DNA from: Manis javanica
Lineage: Eukaryota; Chordata; Mammalia; Pholidota; Manidae
Reading direction: 5' to 3'
DNA length: 64,000 nucleotides
Assembly (NCBI RefSeq): GCF_040802235.1
Contig: NC_133158.1
Span: 27,469,001-27,533,000 of the forward strand
Shown one piece after another: positions 36,601 through 49,349 of this stretch. The first letter of the stretch is position 1; each line of letters starts with the position of its first letter. A program made the translations under genes and the position numbers. Below the pieces are notes generated by a model. The model made no database searches. It had not been told where the DNA came from and was given only the letters and a program-made list of their open reading frames with translations.

Positions 36601-36960
36601 ATCATCCCCCGGCACGAGTCCTCCAGAGAGTGCTGATGCCGGAAGCTCCTCCTCATATCGTATCTTAGTTCATTTTCTGGGTATCCAAGCTAGGCCTTGA
36701 TCTTCTGCGTAGAAACAAACAGACCCTTTGCCCACACTTTGACATGCCCTCTATACCACTGTGCAGAACTCATTGGAGGTCAGCACACAGTAACTGCTTT
36801 TTTTTTTTTTTTTTTTTAATTAAGAGAAAGGAATATCAGAAAAGAGTACCTCCATAGCTGATCATCTGACACCCTTTAAGTGATCAACATTAAGGATATT
36901 TAAAGCATGCGTTGATCTTTGATTTACCAATAGTTTTATCCTGTTAAGGAGTAATCCCCC

Positions 36961-37335
36961 TTTTCTTTCTTTCTTTCTTTTTTTTTTTTTTTTAAATTTT
37001 TAATCTACACTTACCTGAAGAATACTATGTTTACTATGCTCTCCCCTATATCAGGTCCCCCCTAACAACCACATTACGGTTACTGTCCATCAGCTTAGCA
37101 AAATGTGGTAGAGTCACTACTTGTCCTCTCTGTGTTGTGCAGCCCACCCTCCCCTTTCTCCCTCCCCCCCATGCATGCTAATCTTAATACCCCCCTTCTT
37201 CTTCACCCCCCTTATCCCTCGCTGCCCACCCATCGTCCCCAGTTTCTTTCCCTTTGGTACCTGTTAGTCCATTTTTGGGTTCTGTAATTCTGCTGCTGTT
37301 TTGTTCCTTCAGTTTTTCCTTTGTTCCTATACTCC
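36961..37335 (-). other. L1 3'UTR and A-rich tail of composite copy 2
   Basis: On the - strand it is purine-rich with G-runs (pyrimidine runs at 37140-37240 on +), ending in an A-run plus (GAAA)n. That is the same GAAA-rich boundary as 9392-9416 in copy 1. Confidence 0.85.
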
Positions 37336-40300
37336 TCAGATGAGTGAAATCATTTGGTATTTCTCTTTCTCCGCTTGGCTTATTTCACTGAGCATAATAC
37401 TCTCCAGCTCCATCCATGTTGCTGCAAATGGTTGGATTTTTCCACTTCTTATGGCTGAGTAGTATTCCATTGTGTATATGTACCACATCTTCTTTATCCA
37501 TTCATCTACAGATGGACATTTAGGTTGCTTCCAATTCTTGGCTATTGTAAATAGTGCTGCGATAAACATAGGAGTGCATCTGTCTTTCTCAAACTTGATT
37601 GCTGCGTTCTTAGGGTAAATTCCTAGGAGTGGAATTCCTGGGTCAAATGGTAGGTCTGTTTTGAGCATTTTGATGCACCTCCATACTGCTTTCCACAATG
37701 GTTGAACTAATTTACATTCCCACCAGCAGTGTAGGAGGGTTCCCCTTTCTCCACAGCCTCGCCAACATTTGTTGTTGTTTGTCTTTTGGATGGCAGCTAT
37801 CCTTACTGGTGTGAGGTGATACCTCATTGTAGTTTTAATTTGCATTTCTCTGATAATTAGCGATGTGGAGCATCTTTTCATGTGTCTCTTGGCCATCTGT
37901 ATTTCTTTTTTGGAGAACTGTCTGTTCAGTTCCTCTGCCCATTTTTTAATTGGGTTATTTGTTTTTTGTTTGTTGAGGCGTGTGAGCTCTTTATATATTC
38001 TGGACGTCAAGCCTTTATCAGATCTGTCATTTTCAAATATATTCTCCCATACTGTAGGGTTCCTTTTTGTTCTATTGATGGTGTCTTTCGCTGTACAGAA
38101 GCTTTTCAGCTTAATGTAGTCCCACTTGCTCATTTTTGCTGTTGTTTTCCTTGCCCAGGGAGATATGTTCAAGAAGAGATCACTCATGTTTATGTCTAAG
38201 AGGTTTTTGCCTATGTTTTTTTCCAAGAGTTTAATGGTTTCGTGACTTACATTCAGGTCTTTGATCCATTTTGAGTTTACCTTTGTATATGGGGTTAGAC
38301 AATGGTCCAGTTTCATTCTCCTACATGTAGCTGTCCAGTTTTGCCAGCACCATCTGTTGAAGAGACTGTCATTTTGCCATTGTATGTCCATGGCTCCTTT
38401 ATCAAATATTAATTGACCATATATGTTTGGGTTAATTTCTGGGGTCTCTAATCTGTTCCACTGGTCTGTGGCTCTGTTCTTGTGCCAGTACCAAATTGTC
38501 TTGATTACTATGGCTTTGTAGTAGAGCTTGAAGTTGGGGAGTGAGATCCCCCCTACTTTATTCTTCTTTTTCAGGATTGCTTTGGCTATTCGGGGTCTTT
38601 GGTGTTTCCATATGAATTTTTGAATTATTTGTTCCAATTCATTGAAGAATGTTGCTGGTAATTTGAGAGGGATTGCATCAAATTTGTATATTGCTTTTGG
38701 CAGGATGGCCATTTTGACGATATTAATTCTTCCTAGCCATGAGCATGGGATGAGTTTCCATTTATTAGTGTCCCCTTTAATTTCTCTTAAGAGTGACTTG
38801 TAGTTTTCAGAGTATAAGTCTTTCACTTCCTTGGTTAGGTTTATTCCTAGGTATTTTATTCTTTTTGATGCAATGGTGAATGGAATTGTTTTCCTGATTT
38901 CTCTTTCTATTGATTCGTTGTTAGTGTATAGGAAAGCTACAGATTTCTGTGTGTTGATTTTGTATCCTGCAACTTTGCTGTATTCTGATATCAGTTCTAG
39001 TAGTTTTGAAGTGGAGTCTTTAGGGTTTTTTACGTACAGTATCATATCATCTGCAAATAGTGACAGTTTAACTTCTTCTTTACCAATCTGGATTCCTTGT
39101 ATTTCTTTGTTTTGTCTGATTGCCGTGGCTAGGACCTCCAGTACTATGTTAAATAACAGTGGGGAGAGTGGGCATCCCTGTCTGGTTCCCGATCTCAGTG
39201 GAAATGCTTTCAGCTTCTCGCTGTTCAGTATAATGCTGGCTGTGGGTTTATCATATATGGCCTTTATTATGTTGAGGTACTTGCCCTCTATTCCCATTTT
39301 GCTGAGAGTTTTTATCATGAATGGATGTTGAATTTTGTCAAATGCTTTTTCAGCATCTATGGAGATGATCATGTGGTTTTTGTCTTTCTTTTTGTTGATG
39401 TGGTGGATGATGTTGATGGATTTTCGAATGTTGTACCATCCTTGCATCCCTGGGATGAACCCCACTTGGTCATGGTGTATGATCCTTTTGATATACTGTT
39501 GAATTCTGTTTGCTAATATTTTATTGAGTATTTTTGCATCTACGTTCATCAGGGATATTGGTCTGTAATTTTCTTTTTTGGTGGGGTCTTTGCCTGGTTT
39601 TGGTATTAGGGTGATGTTGGCTTCATAGAATGAGTTTGGGAGTATTCCCTCTTCTTCTATTTTGTGGAACACTTTAAGGAGAATGGGTATTATGTCTTCT
39701 CTGTGTGTCTGATAAAATTCCGAGGTAAATCCGTCCGGCCCCGGGGTTTTGTTCTTGGGTAGTTTTTTGATTACTGTTTCAATTTCTTTGCTTGTAATTG
39801 GTTTGTTTAACTTTTGTGTTTCTTCCTTGGTCAGTCTTGGGAGGTTGTATTTTTCTAGGAAGTTGTCCATTTCTTCTAGGTTTTCCAGCTTGTTGGCATA
39901 TAGGTTTTCATAGTAGTCTTTAATAATTCTTTGTATTTCTGTGGAGTCTGTCGTGATTTTTCCATTCTCATTTCTGATTATGTTGATTTGTGTTGACTCT
40001 CTTTTTCTCTTAATAAGTTGGGCTAGAGGCTTATCTATTTTGTTTATTTTCTCAAAGAACCAGCTCTTGGTTTCGTTGATTTTTGCTATTGTTTTATTCT
40101 TCTCAATTTTGTTTATTTCTTCTCTGATCTTTATTATGTCCCTCCTTCTGCTGACTTTAGGCCTCATTTGTTCTTCTTTTTCCAGTTTTAATAATTGTGA
40201 TGTTAGACTATTCATTTGGGATTGTTCTTCCTTCTTCAAGTGTGCCTGGATTGCTATATACTTTCCTCTTAAGACTGCTTTCGCTGCATCCCACAGAAGT

Positions 40301-40458
40301 TGGGGCTTAGTGTTGTTGTTGTCATTTGTTTCTATATATTCCTTGATCTCTATTTTGATTTGTTCATTGATCCATTGATTATTTAGTAGCATGTTGTTAA
40401 GCCTCCATGTGTTTGTGAGCCTTTTTGTTTTCTTTGTAGAATTTATTTCTACTTTCAT
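37336..40458 (-). CDS. L1 ORF2 protein, N-terminally truncated, open for 1040 codons
   Basis: It encodes the reverse transcriptase and C-terminal part of L1 ORF2p, which copies L1 RNA into DNA at a nicked target. Full-length ORF2p is about 1275 residues, so about 235 are missing, essentially the whole endonuclease. The L1 sequence starts only 20 bases upstream of this Met and includes the Ser-Asp-His that ends that domain. The reverse transcriptase lies at about residues 240-560, with the '[19 protein letters not shown]' segment and the catalytic Phe-Ala-Asp-Asp near residue 467. A C-X3-C-X7-H-X4-C cluster lies near residue 905. No stop or frameshift occurs, unlike every other L1 here, so this insertion is relatively young. 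Without its promoter and endonuclease it should not move by itself. Confidence 0.9.
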   Translation of the reverse strand: MKVEINSTKKTKRLTNTWRLNNMLLNNQWINEQIKIEIKEYIETNDNNNTKPQLLWDAAKAVLRGKYIAIQAHLKKEEQSQMNSLTSQLLKLEKEEQMRPKVSRRRDIIKIREEINKIEKNKTIAKINETKSWFFEKINKIDKPLAQLIKRKRESTQINIIRNENGKITTDSTEIQRIIKDYYENLYANKLENLEEMDNFLEKYNLPRLTKEETQKLNKPITSKEIETVIKKLPKNKTPGPDGFTSEFYQTHREDIIPILLKVFHKIEEEGILPNSFYEANITLIPKPGKDPTKKENYRPISLMNVDAKILNKILANRIQQYIKRIIHHDQVGFIPGMQGWYNIRKSINIIHHINKKKDKNHMIISIDAEKAFDKIQHPFMIKTLSKMGIEGKYLNIIKAIYDKPTASIILNSEKLKAFPLRSGTRQGCPLSPLLFNIVLEVLATAIRQNKEIQGIQIGKEEVKLSLFADDMILYVKNPKDSTSKLLELISEYSKVAGYKINTQKSVAFLYTNNESIEREIRKTIPFTIASKRIKYLGINLTKEVKDLYSENYKSLLREIKGDTNKWKLIPCSWLGRINIVKMAILPKAIYKFDAIPLKLPATFFNELEQIIQKFIWKHQRPRIAKAILKKKNKVGGISLPNFKLYYKAIVIKTIWYWHKNRATDQWNRLETPEINPNIYGQLIFDKGAMDIQWQNDSLFNRWCWQNWTATCRRMKLDHCLTPYTKVNSKWIKDLNVSHETIKLLEKNIGKNLLDINMSDLFLNISPWARKTTAKMSKWDYIKLKSFCTAKDTINRTKRNPTVWENIFENDRSDKGLTSRIYKELTRLNKQKTNNPIKKWAEELNRQFSKKEIQMAKRHMKRCSTSLIIREMQIKTTMRYHLTPVRIAAIQKTNNNKCWRGCGERGTLLHCWWECKLVQPLWKAVWRCIKMLKTDLPFDPGIPLLGIYPKNAAIKFEKDRCTPMFIAALFTIAKNWKQPKCPSVDEWIKKMWYIYTMEYYSAIRSGKIQPFAATWMELESIMLSEISQAEKEKYQMISLI

Positions 40459-40478
40459 ACCTTTGTGGTCTGAAAAAT

Positions 40479-41735
40479 TGAGGTTTCATTTTTAAGTGCT
40501 GTTTTATGGAAAGAAGAAACATATTATTGCATTGCTAGTCGCATTGTTTGTGCTTCTTCCTTCAGAAAACTGTTGTCCTAGTTCCTCCTTTAGAAAATCA
40601 TTACTAGTTAGCTCAGAACCAAATCTTTGGTCTTGCTTTAGTGAATAATACACTCTCTACAAGAATTTTTTATCATTTTCTTAAAATCTGACAGAGTTAT
40701 GTTAACATTAGGCTCGAAAAGTTTATATCCTTGCAATATCGAGATGAACATTGCAGTCAAGAATATCACCTCTCTTGGCAAATGCATTCTATTTTTTGGT
40801 AGTCTATGAATATTTATTAATGAATATTTGATAGTTTCAATGTATTTTAAACACTCATTAAATAATCATATATTATGCATTCATCATGTGATAAATGAAA
40901 TATAGGTACATGTTAAAATCAATGCAACTTTCAATTGAAATAAACTACCTGCAGGTCTCATCCAGAAGCTCCGGTTTTATAGATTGCCAATTTACAAGGA
41001 AAAATCTCAGACTCCTTGTGGATTCACGAATGTCATAAATTTCACTGCAAAGAACTATTGAAGTGCCTCTGCCCGTGGAGTTAATTGTCGGCCCACTCCT
41101 CAGCCCCTGCAGTGCTAAGCCCTGCAATCCCCAGGGAACTGTGTTCACAGAATGGGGCTTTATGGAGCATGTACTCAGACCTTGAGCTCTTGCTGTGGGC
41201 AGCCTTGTAATACAAATGCTCTTCCTCAGACATCAACAAAGATGCTGCTATGAGGAAAGGTGTGAAGAACTAGGGGATCTTGGAGTTGGATAGAGTGGTA
41301 AACATCTTTGGATGGTGGTCATGGGGTTTTCTTGTTTTTATTGTTTGCCTGTTCTTATGTAAAAACAAACTACTTATTTTCTTTTAGGAACTATTGTCCA
41401 CCTCTCAGTTATGGGGTTTGTATAATTGACACCCATGGCTCTGCCCCCCAGGGCTCATAGCTAGTCATGTGACTCAGGCTTGGCCAATCCGCTCACCACA
41501 CATAATGCCTATGGTGATTAATCCTGGGTGTTCAATCCAAGTAAAACAATTGAAAACCTAGAGAATTTAAAAATACACATATATTTTTTTCTGGACGCAC
41601 TAGGAAGCATGCTGAATCTCTTTCTGAAATCAGTAGTTGTAAGTAACCACTTAAATTTAGAAGGCAGTGGGTGGTTTCCTGTTACTCTAGGGATTTTCAG
41701 TATCTGAAGGGATGTAGATAACATAAAGGAAGTCG

Positions 41736-41789
<54 letters not shown>

Positions 41790-41984
41790 AGTTCTGTGAC
41801 ACACTTGGAATCCATACATCCAAAGTGACTGGAATTTCTCCTGTTCCCTATCATTTCCATTTAGTGTGTGCATCCCTTGAATTTTCACCATTACCTGCAA
41901 TTGAAAGCCTCACATATACAGAAATGTTTTGTTGCCTCCTCTTGAAATACGATTGCAACTAGAGCAGTGTTTTCTTTCCAGTTT
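40479..41984. other. Non-coding flank
   Basis: No gene. 41430-41700 resembles an old mammalian interspersed repeat ('gtgactcaggcttggccaat', 'ggtgattaatcctgggtg'), family not assigned, followed by a (GA)n tract. Confidence 0.4.
41741..41786 (+). repeat. (GA)n microsatellite
   Basis: Forty-six bases of uninterrupted GA repeats. Confidence 0.95.
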
Positions 41985-42974
41985 TAGATCTTTTTGAACT
42001 TTCAAAACAGTTTAACATTTACAAAATTTGTAATAATGAAAATAGTATGAAGAGGGGAATCATATATAGTTTACCCAGATTCACCTCGGTTAACATGTTA
42101 GCCAGTTTGCTTATCATCTGTTCCCTCTCCCTCTCCTGCTCCTCTCTAAGTCTATGCAAATAATTATTTGTGTAAATGATTCTCTATGTACCTATATGTG
42201 TAAATAATTATTTTTGAGCTATTTAGGGTTACATATGTAGTTGTGGCTCTTTATCCCTCTATAGGTTGATGGGCACTTCCTAAGAATAATATTCTCCTAT
42301 ATTATCCCCTCATAGTACTGTTAAGCAACTTCACAAACATACCTGGATATAATCCTTTAATCTGACATATGTGCACCTTTCAATTTTCAGTTACCCAATA
42401 ATGTAATCCTTTATAGCATCCCGCCCACCCCGCCCCTCCAGGAGCTGATCCAGAATCAGATGTCACATTTATTGCCATGTCTGTTTAACCTCTTACCCTG
42501 AAACATTTCCATAGCCCTTGTTTTTTTACAGTATTGACAATTTTGAACAGTACAGTTCCACTTTTTCTGTAACAGAACATATCTCATTTTTTGCTTGTGT
42601 GATGCTTTCCTCATGATTAGATGGAGTTTTCACATTTTCAGCTGGCCTACCACCTGAGAGATGCTGTGTCCTTCTCAGGTACACAGTATCCATCTGAGAC
42701 CTATTGTTGATGATAATTTGGAGTGCACAGTCAAGATGTTTACTAGCTTCTCCAAAATATAATTACTTTTTCTTTTTTCCTGACTTGCAATTAATAGTCC
42801 GTCTGTCAGGAGACACTTTGAGACTAGAAGAGACCCTGCTGTCATTAACATTTCTCTGTGAACATCATCCTGATCTTAACTGATCAACTCTTTATCATGA
42901 AGGCTGCAAACTTGACCATTTCTAGCTTCAGTCCTACCTTCATGTTTACTAATCAGATTTATGCAAGTAAATAG
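41985..42974 (-). mobile_element. Old L1M-type 3'UTR, antisense
   Basis: 'aggagctgatccagaatca', 'cacatttattgccatgtctg' and 'ggagacactttgagacta' read as the reverse strand of the long L1M 3'UTR. No frame remains. Confidence 0.6.
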
Positions 42975-44014
42975 ATTATTTTTTAACTTAAACTCTTATT
43001 TTAGATAATTGTAGATTAACATGCAGTTGTGATAAATAATACAAACAAAGCCATGTTCCTTTATCCAGTTTTCTCAGTGGTAACCTCTTTTAAAGTTACA
43101 GTAGGTATAACAAGCAAGATAATATAGACAAGATACAGACACTCCCATCACCACAGGGACACGTTATGTCACTTTTTTATAGTCATACCCACTTTGGTCT
43201 CATCCCCACAGTCTCCTTAACTCCTGAAAATTGCCAGTATATTTTCATTTTCAAGAATCTGGTCATTTCAAAAATGTTATGTAAATGAAATCATATAATA
43301 TATATAACCTTTTAGGGTTGGCATTTTTACCCATCATGATTCATAAGGTGAAGTAATATTCCATGGCATAGATATACCACTGTTTCTTTCACCATTCCCT
43401 CATTAAAGGTCATTTGGGTTGTTGCCAGCATTTTTATTACTATGGAGAAAGCTACTCTAAACATCCGTATAGAGGTAGTATGAACAGAAGTCTTTATTTC
43501 TCTGAGATAAATGCTCAGTCTGGGTCATATGGTAGTTCCATGTTTGGTTTTCTCATAAACTGAAATTGTTTTAAGAGTGGCCATGCTATTTTGTATTCCT
43601 ACTAGCATTGTGTGGAAGATCCAGTTTACCATACCTTTACCAGCATTTGGTGTGTTCACTATTTTTATTGTAGCCACAATCACAGTTGCTTAGTGCTATC
43701 TTATTGTAGTTTAAATCTGCATTTTCCTGGTGGTTAATGATATCGAACATCTATTCTTGTGCTTACTACCTATTTGTATATTTTCTCCAGTCAAATGTTT
43801 CTTCCTGTATTTTGCCCGATTTCTATTTGAATTGTTTGCTTTTTACTACTGAATTTGAGAGTTCTTTGTATAGTCTGAATTTTAGTATTTTGTTAAATAT
43901 ATGGCATGTGAATATTTTCCAACATTCGGCAACTTGTCTTTTCATGTCACACAGGCATTTTCACAGAGCAAAATATTTTAATTTTGATGGTCTAATTTAT
44001 CAATATTTCCTTTT
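42975..44014 (-). mobile_element. Old L1, antisense, 3' part (split by a younger L1)
   Basis: ORF2 C-terminal and 3'UTR text of an old L1 on the - strand. It ends in 'tcaatatttcctttt' at 44000-44014, the left target-site duplication of the next element, and resumes at 49978. Confidence 0.75.
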
Positions 44015-44401
44015 ATTTTTTTATTTTATTTTTTATTTTTATTATTTTTATTTTTTTATTTTTATTTTGTTATCATTAATCTACAATTACATGAAGAACA
44101 TTGTGTTTACTAGGCTCTACCCTACCTCAAGTCCCCCCCACAAACCCCATTACAGTCACTGTCCATCAGCATAGTAAGATGTTGTAGAATCACTACTTGT
44201 CTTCTCTGTGTTGCACAGCCCTCCCCTTTCACCCACCCCCCACATTATACATGCTAATCATAATACCCCTTTCCTCAGCCCCACCCTTATCCCTCCCTAC
44301 GCTCCCATTCTCCCCAGTCTCTTTCCCTTTGGTAACTGTTAGTCCATTCTTGGGTTCTGTGATTCTGCTGCTGTTTTGTTCTTTCAGTTTTTCCTTTGTT
44401 C

Positions 44402-47400
44402 TTATACTCCACAGATGAGTGAAATCATTTGGTATTTGTCTTTTTCCACTTGGCTTATTTCACTGAGCATAATACCCTCTAGCTCCATCCATGTTGTTGC
44501 AAATTGTAGGATTTGTTTTCTTCTTATGACTGAATAATATTCAATTGTGTATATGTACCACATTTTTTTTATCCATTCATCTACTGATGAACACTTAGGT
44601 TGCTTCCATTTCTTGGCTATTGTAAATACTGCTGCGATAAACATAAGGGTGCATCTGTCTTTTTCAAACTGGAGTGCTGCATTCTTAGGGTAAATTCCTA
44701 GGAGTGAAATTCCTGGGTCAAATGGTAAGTCTATTTTGAGCATTTTGAGGAACCTCCATACTGCTTTCCACAATGGTTGAACTAATTTACATTCCCACCA
44801 GCACTGTAGAAGAGTTCCTTCTTCTACACCTTACTTCCACACCTTACTGGTGTGAGGTGATATCTCATTGTGGTTTTAATTTGCATTTCTCTGATAACTA
44901 GCGATGTGGACCATCTTTTCATGTATCTGTTGGCCATCTGAATTTCTTCTTTGGAGAACTGTCTGTTCAGCTCCTCTGCCCATTTTTTAATTGGATTATT
45001 TGCTTTTTGTTTGTTGAGCTGTATGAGCTCTTTATATATTTTGGATGTCAAGCCTTTATCGGATCTGTCATTTACGAATACATTCTCCCATACTGTAGGG
45101 TATCTTTTTGTTCTATTGATGGTGTCCTTTGCTGTACAGAAGCTTTTCAGCTTGATATAGTCCCACTTGTACATTTTTGCTTTTGTTTTCCTTCGCCAGG
45201 AAGATACGTTCATGAAGAAGTCGCTAATGTTTATGCCCAAGAGATTTTCGCCTATGTTTTTTTCTAAGAGTTTTATGGTTTCATGACTTAAATTCAGGAC
45301 TCTGATCCATTTTGAATTTACTTTTGTGTGTGGGGTTAGACAGTGATCCAGTTTCATTCTCTTACACGTAGATGTCCAGTTCTGCCAGCACCATCTGTTG
45401 AAGAGACTGTCATTTCCCCATTGTATGTCCATGGCTCCTTTATCGAATATTAATTGACCATATATGTTCGGGTTAATGTCTTGAGTCTCTAATCTGTTCC
45501 ACTGGTCTGTGGCTCTGTTCCTCTGCCAGTACTAAATTGTCTTGATTACTATGGCTTTGTAGTAGAGGTTGAAGTTGGGGAGTGAGATCCCCACCCCCCA
45601 CTTTGTTCTTCTTTCTCAGCATTGCTTTGGCTATTCGGGGTCTTTGGTGTTTCCATATGAATTTTTGAACTATTTGTTCCAGTTCGTTGAAGAATGTTGT
45701 TGGTAATTTGATAGGGATTGCATCAAATCTGTATATTGCTTTGGGCAGGATGGCCATTTTGACAATATTAATTCTTCCTAGCCAAGAGCATGGGATGAGT
45801 TTCCATTTGTTAGTGTCCTCTCTAATTTCTCTTAAGAGTTACTTGTAGTTTTCAGGATATAGGTCTTTCACTTCTTTGGTTAAGTTTATTCCTAGGTATT
45901 TTATTCTTTTGGATGCAATTGTGAATGGAATTGTTTTCCTGATTTCTCTTTCCATTGGTTCATTGTTAGTGTATAGGAAAGCTACAGATTTCTGTGTGTT
46001 AATTTTGTATCCTGCAACTTTGCTGTATTCTGATATCAGTCTAGTAGTTTTGGAGTGGAGTCTTTAGGGTTTTTTACATACAATATCATGTCATCTGCAA
46101 ATAGTGACAGTTTGCCTTCTTTACCAATCTGGATTCCTTGTATTTCTTAGTTTTGTCTAATTGCCATGGCTAGGACCTCCAGTACTATGTTAAATAACAG
46201 TGGGGAGAGTGGGCATCCCTGTCTTGTTCCCAATCTCAGAGGAAAAGCTTTCAGCTTCTCACTGTTCAGTATGATATTGGCTGTGGGTTTATTATATATG
46301 GCCTTTATTATGTTGAGGTACTTGCCCTCCATACCCATTTTGCTGAGAGTTTTTATCATGAATGGATGTTGAATTTTGTCAAATGCTTTTTCAGCATCTA
46401 TGGAGATTATATGTGGTTTCTGTCTTTCATTTTGTTGATGTGGTGGATGATTTGATGGATATTCGAATGTTGTACCATCCTTGCATCCCTGGGATGAATC
46501 CTACTTGGTCATGGTGTATGATCCTTTTGATGTATTTATGATTTTGGTTTGCTAATATTTTGTTGAGTATTTTTGCATCTACGTTCATCAGGGATATTTT
46601 TCTGTAGAATTCTTTTTTGGTGGGGTCTTTGCCTGGTTTTGGTATTACGGTGATGTTGGCTTCATAGAATGAGTTTGGGAGTATTCCCTCCTCTTCTATT
46701 TTCTGGGAAACTTTAAGGAGAATGGGTATTATGTCTTCTCTGTATGTCTGATAAAATTCCAAGGTAAATCCATCTGGCCCGGGGGTTTTGTTCTTTGGTA
46801 ATTTTTTTTTACCACTTCAATTTCATTGCTGGTAATTGGTCTGCTTAGATTTTCTGTTTCTTTCTGGGTCAGTCTTGGAAAATTGTATTTTTCTAGGAAG
46901 TTGTTTGTTTCTCCTAAGTTTCCCAGCTTGTTAGCATATAGGTTTTCATAGTATGCTCTAATAATTCTTTGTATTTCTGTTGGATGCGTTGTGATGTTTC
47001 CTTTCTCATTTCTGATTCTGTTGATGTGTGTTGATTCTCTTTTCCTCTTAATAAGTCTGGCTGGAGGCTTATCTATTTTGTTTATTTTCTCAAAGAACCA
47101 GCTCTTGGTTTCATTGTTTTATTTTTTTCTATTGTTTTATTCTTCTCAATTTTGTTTATTTCTTCTCTGATCTTTATTATGTGCCTTCTTCTGCTGACTT
47201 TAGGCCTCATTTGTTCTTCTTTTTCCAATTTTGATAATTGTGACATTAGACCATTCATTTGGGTTTGTTCTTCCTTCTTTAAATATGCCTGGATTTCTAT
47301 ATACTTTCCTCTTAAGACTGCTTTCGCTGTGTCCCACAGAAGTTGGGGCTTTGTGTTGTTGTTGTCATTTATTTCCATATATTGCTGGATCTCCATTTTA

Positions 47401-48190
47401 ATTTGGTCTTTGATCCTTTGACTATTTAAGAGCGTGTTGTTAAGCCTCCATGTGTTTGTGAGCCTTTTTGCTTTCTTGGTACAATTTATTTCTAGTTTTA
47501 TACCTTTGTGGTCTGAAAAGTTGGTTGGTAGGATTTAAATCTTTTTGAATTTACTGAGGCTCTTTTTGTGGCCTAGTATGTGGTCTCTTCTGGAGAATGT
47601 TCCATGTGCACTTGAGAAGAATATGCTTCCTGTTGCTTTTGGATGTAGAGTTCTGTAGATGTCTATTAGGTCCATCTGTTCTAGTGTGTTGTTCAGTGCC
47701 TCTGTGTCCTTACTTATTTTCTGTCTGGTGGATCTGTCCTTTGAAGTGAATCGTGTGTTGAAGTCCCCTAAAATGACTGCATTGCATTCTATTTCCTCCT
47801 TTAGTTCTAATATGTTTCACATATGCTGGTGCTCCTGTGTTGGGTGCATATATATTTAGAATGGTTATATCCTCTTGTTGGACTAAACCCTTTATCATTA
47901 TGTAATGTCCTTCTTTATCTGTTATTACTTTCTTTGTTTTGAAGTCTATTTTGTCTGGTACTAGTACTGTAACACCTGCTTTTTTCTCCCTATTGTTTGC
48001 ATGAAATATCTTTTTCCATCCCTTGACTTTTAGTTTGTGCATGTCTTTAGGTTTGAGGTGAGTCTCTTGTAAGCAGCATATAGATGGGTCTTGCTTTTTA
48101 TCCATTCAGTGACTCTATGTCTTTTGATTGGTGCATTCAGTCCATTTACATTTAGGGTGATTATGGATAGGTATGTACTTTATTAGCATT
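44402..48190 (-). pseudogene. L1 ORF2, broken
   Basis: Endonuclease start at about 48190-48120 (a one-base insertion shifts the frame immediately after the Met) and 'CCLQETHLKPKDM' near 48060. Reverse transcriptase region with '[20 protein letters not shown]' at about 46230-46170. C-terminal piece 44773-44402 starting '[19 protein letters not shown]'. Frameshifts and stops divide it into at least eight pieces. Gene length is normal. Confidence 0.88.
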
Positions 48191-48498
48191 TCAGGCTTTA
48201 GATTCGTGGTTTCCAAGGTTCCAGATTACTTTCCTTACTATCTAAGAGTCTAACTTAACTCACTTAATATGCTGTTACAAACACAATCTAAAGGTTCTTT
48301 TCTATTTCTCCTCCTTTTTCTTCCTCATTCATTCTTTATATATTAGGTATCAAATTATGTACTTTTTGTCTATCCCTTGATTGACTTTGGGGATAGTCAA
48401 TTTAATTTTGCATTTGCGTCGCAATCAACTGCTCCACCCTCCCTACTGTGGTTTTACTACCTCTGGTGACAGCTATCCAAACCTAGGAACACTTCCAT

Positions 48499-49349
48499 CT
48501 ATAGCAGTCCCTCCAAAATAGACTGCAGAGATGGTTTGTGAGGGGTAAACTCTCTCAGCTTTTGCTTATCTTGAAATTGTTTAGTCCCCTCTTCAAATTT
48601 AAATGATAATCTCGCTGGATAAAGTAATCTTGGTTCCAGGCCCTTCTGCTTCATGGCATTAAATACATCATGCCACTCCCTTCTGGCCTGTAAGGTTTCT
48701 GCTGAGAAGTCTGATGTTAGCCTGATAGGCTTTTCTTTGTATGTGATCTTATTTCTGTCTCTGGCTGCTTTTAACAGTCTGTCCTTATCCTTGATCTTTC
48801 CCATTTTAAATACTATGTGTCTTGGTGTTATCTTCCTTGGGTACCTTGTATTGGGAGATCTGTGGATCTCCATGACCTGAGAGACTATGTCCTTCCTCGA
48901 ATTGGGGAAGTTTTCAGCAACTACCTCCTCAAAGACACTGTCTTTCACTTCTTCTCTCTCTTCTTCTTCTGGTATCCCTATAATGCAAATATTGTTCCGC
49001 TTGATTGGTCATACAGTTCTCTCAATTTTATTTCATTTTTAGAGTTCTTTTTTTCTCTCTGTGCCTCAGCTTCTTTGTATTCCTCTTCTCTAGTTTCTAT
49101 TTCATTTATTGTCTCCTCCACCATATCCAACCTGCTTTTAATACCCTTGATCATGTTCTTCAATGATTGGACCTCTCACCTGAATTCATTCCTGAGTTCT
49201 TGGATGTCTTTCTGTACATCCATTAGAATGTTGATGATTTTTATTTTGAACTCCCTTTCAGGAAGAGTCATGAGGCCCATATCATTTAAATCTTTCTCGG
49301 GAGTTGTATTCATAATTTTACTCTGTACAAGGTTCCTTTGGCGTTTCAT
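48499..49349 (-). pseudogene. L1 ORF1, broken
   Basis: Starts Met-Lys-Arg-Gln at 49349, like the copy at 4190. The middle piece (49163-48978) is Glu/Lys-rich coiled coil ('DMVEETINEIETREEEYKEA'). The last piece (48948-48499) holds the C-terminal domain with 'LQARREWHDVFNAMKQKGLE'. At least two interruptions separate the three pieces. Confidence 0.8.

Larger units (their letters stand above)
35981..40478 (-). mobile_element. L1 with retroviral env 3' tail (composite, copy 2, 5'-truncated)
   Basis: Read on the - strand: L1 from the end of the endonuclease domain (40478) through ORF2 and 3'UTR (37335-36994), an A-rich tail with GAAA repeats (36993-36961), the same spacer as copy 1 (36960-36815), an A-run (about 36814-36795), then env-derived sequence to 35981. 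The order and junctions match copy 1 base by base over long stretches. It lacks the LTR part after the point equivalent to 10402. I found no convincing target-site duplication, so the 3' end may be deleted. Confidence 0.85.

Noticed and set aside
37865..40378. Long open frames on the + strand through composite copy 2
   Set aside because: They are the antisense of ORF2. Their Phe/Leu/Ser-rich content is the usual shadow of Lys/Asn/Glu-rich L1 coding sequence.
40459..40600. Inverted L1 5' segment (twin priming) at the end of composite copy 2
   Set aside because: The sequence beyond 40478 shows no L1 or tail match in either orientation; simple 5' truncation is enough.
41518..41900. Ser/Leu-repeat frames on the - strand
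   Set aside because: Translation of the (GA)n microsatellite.
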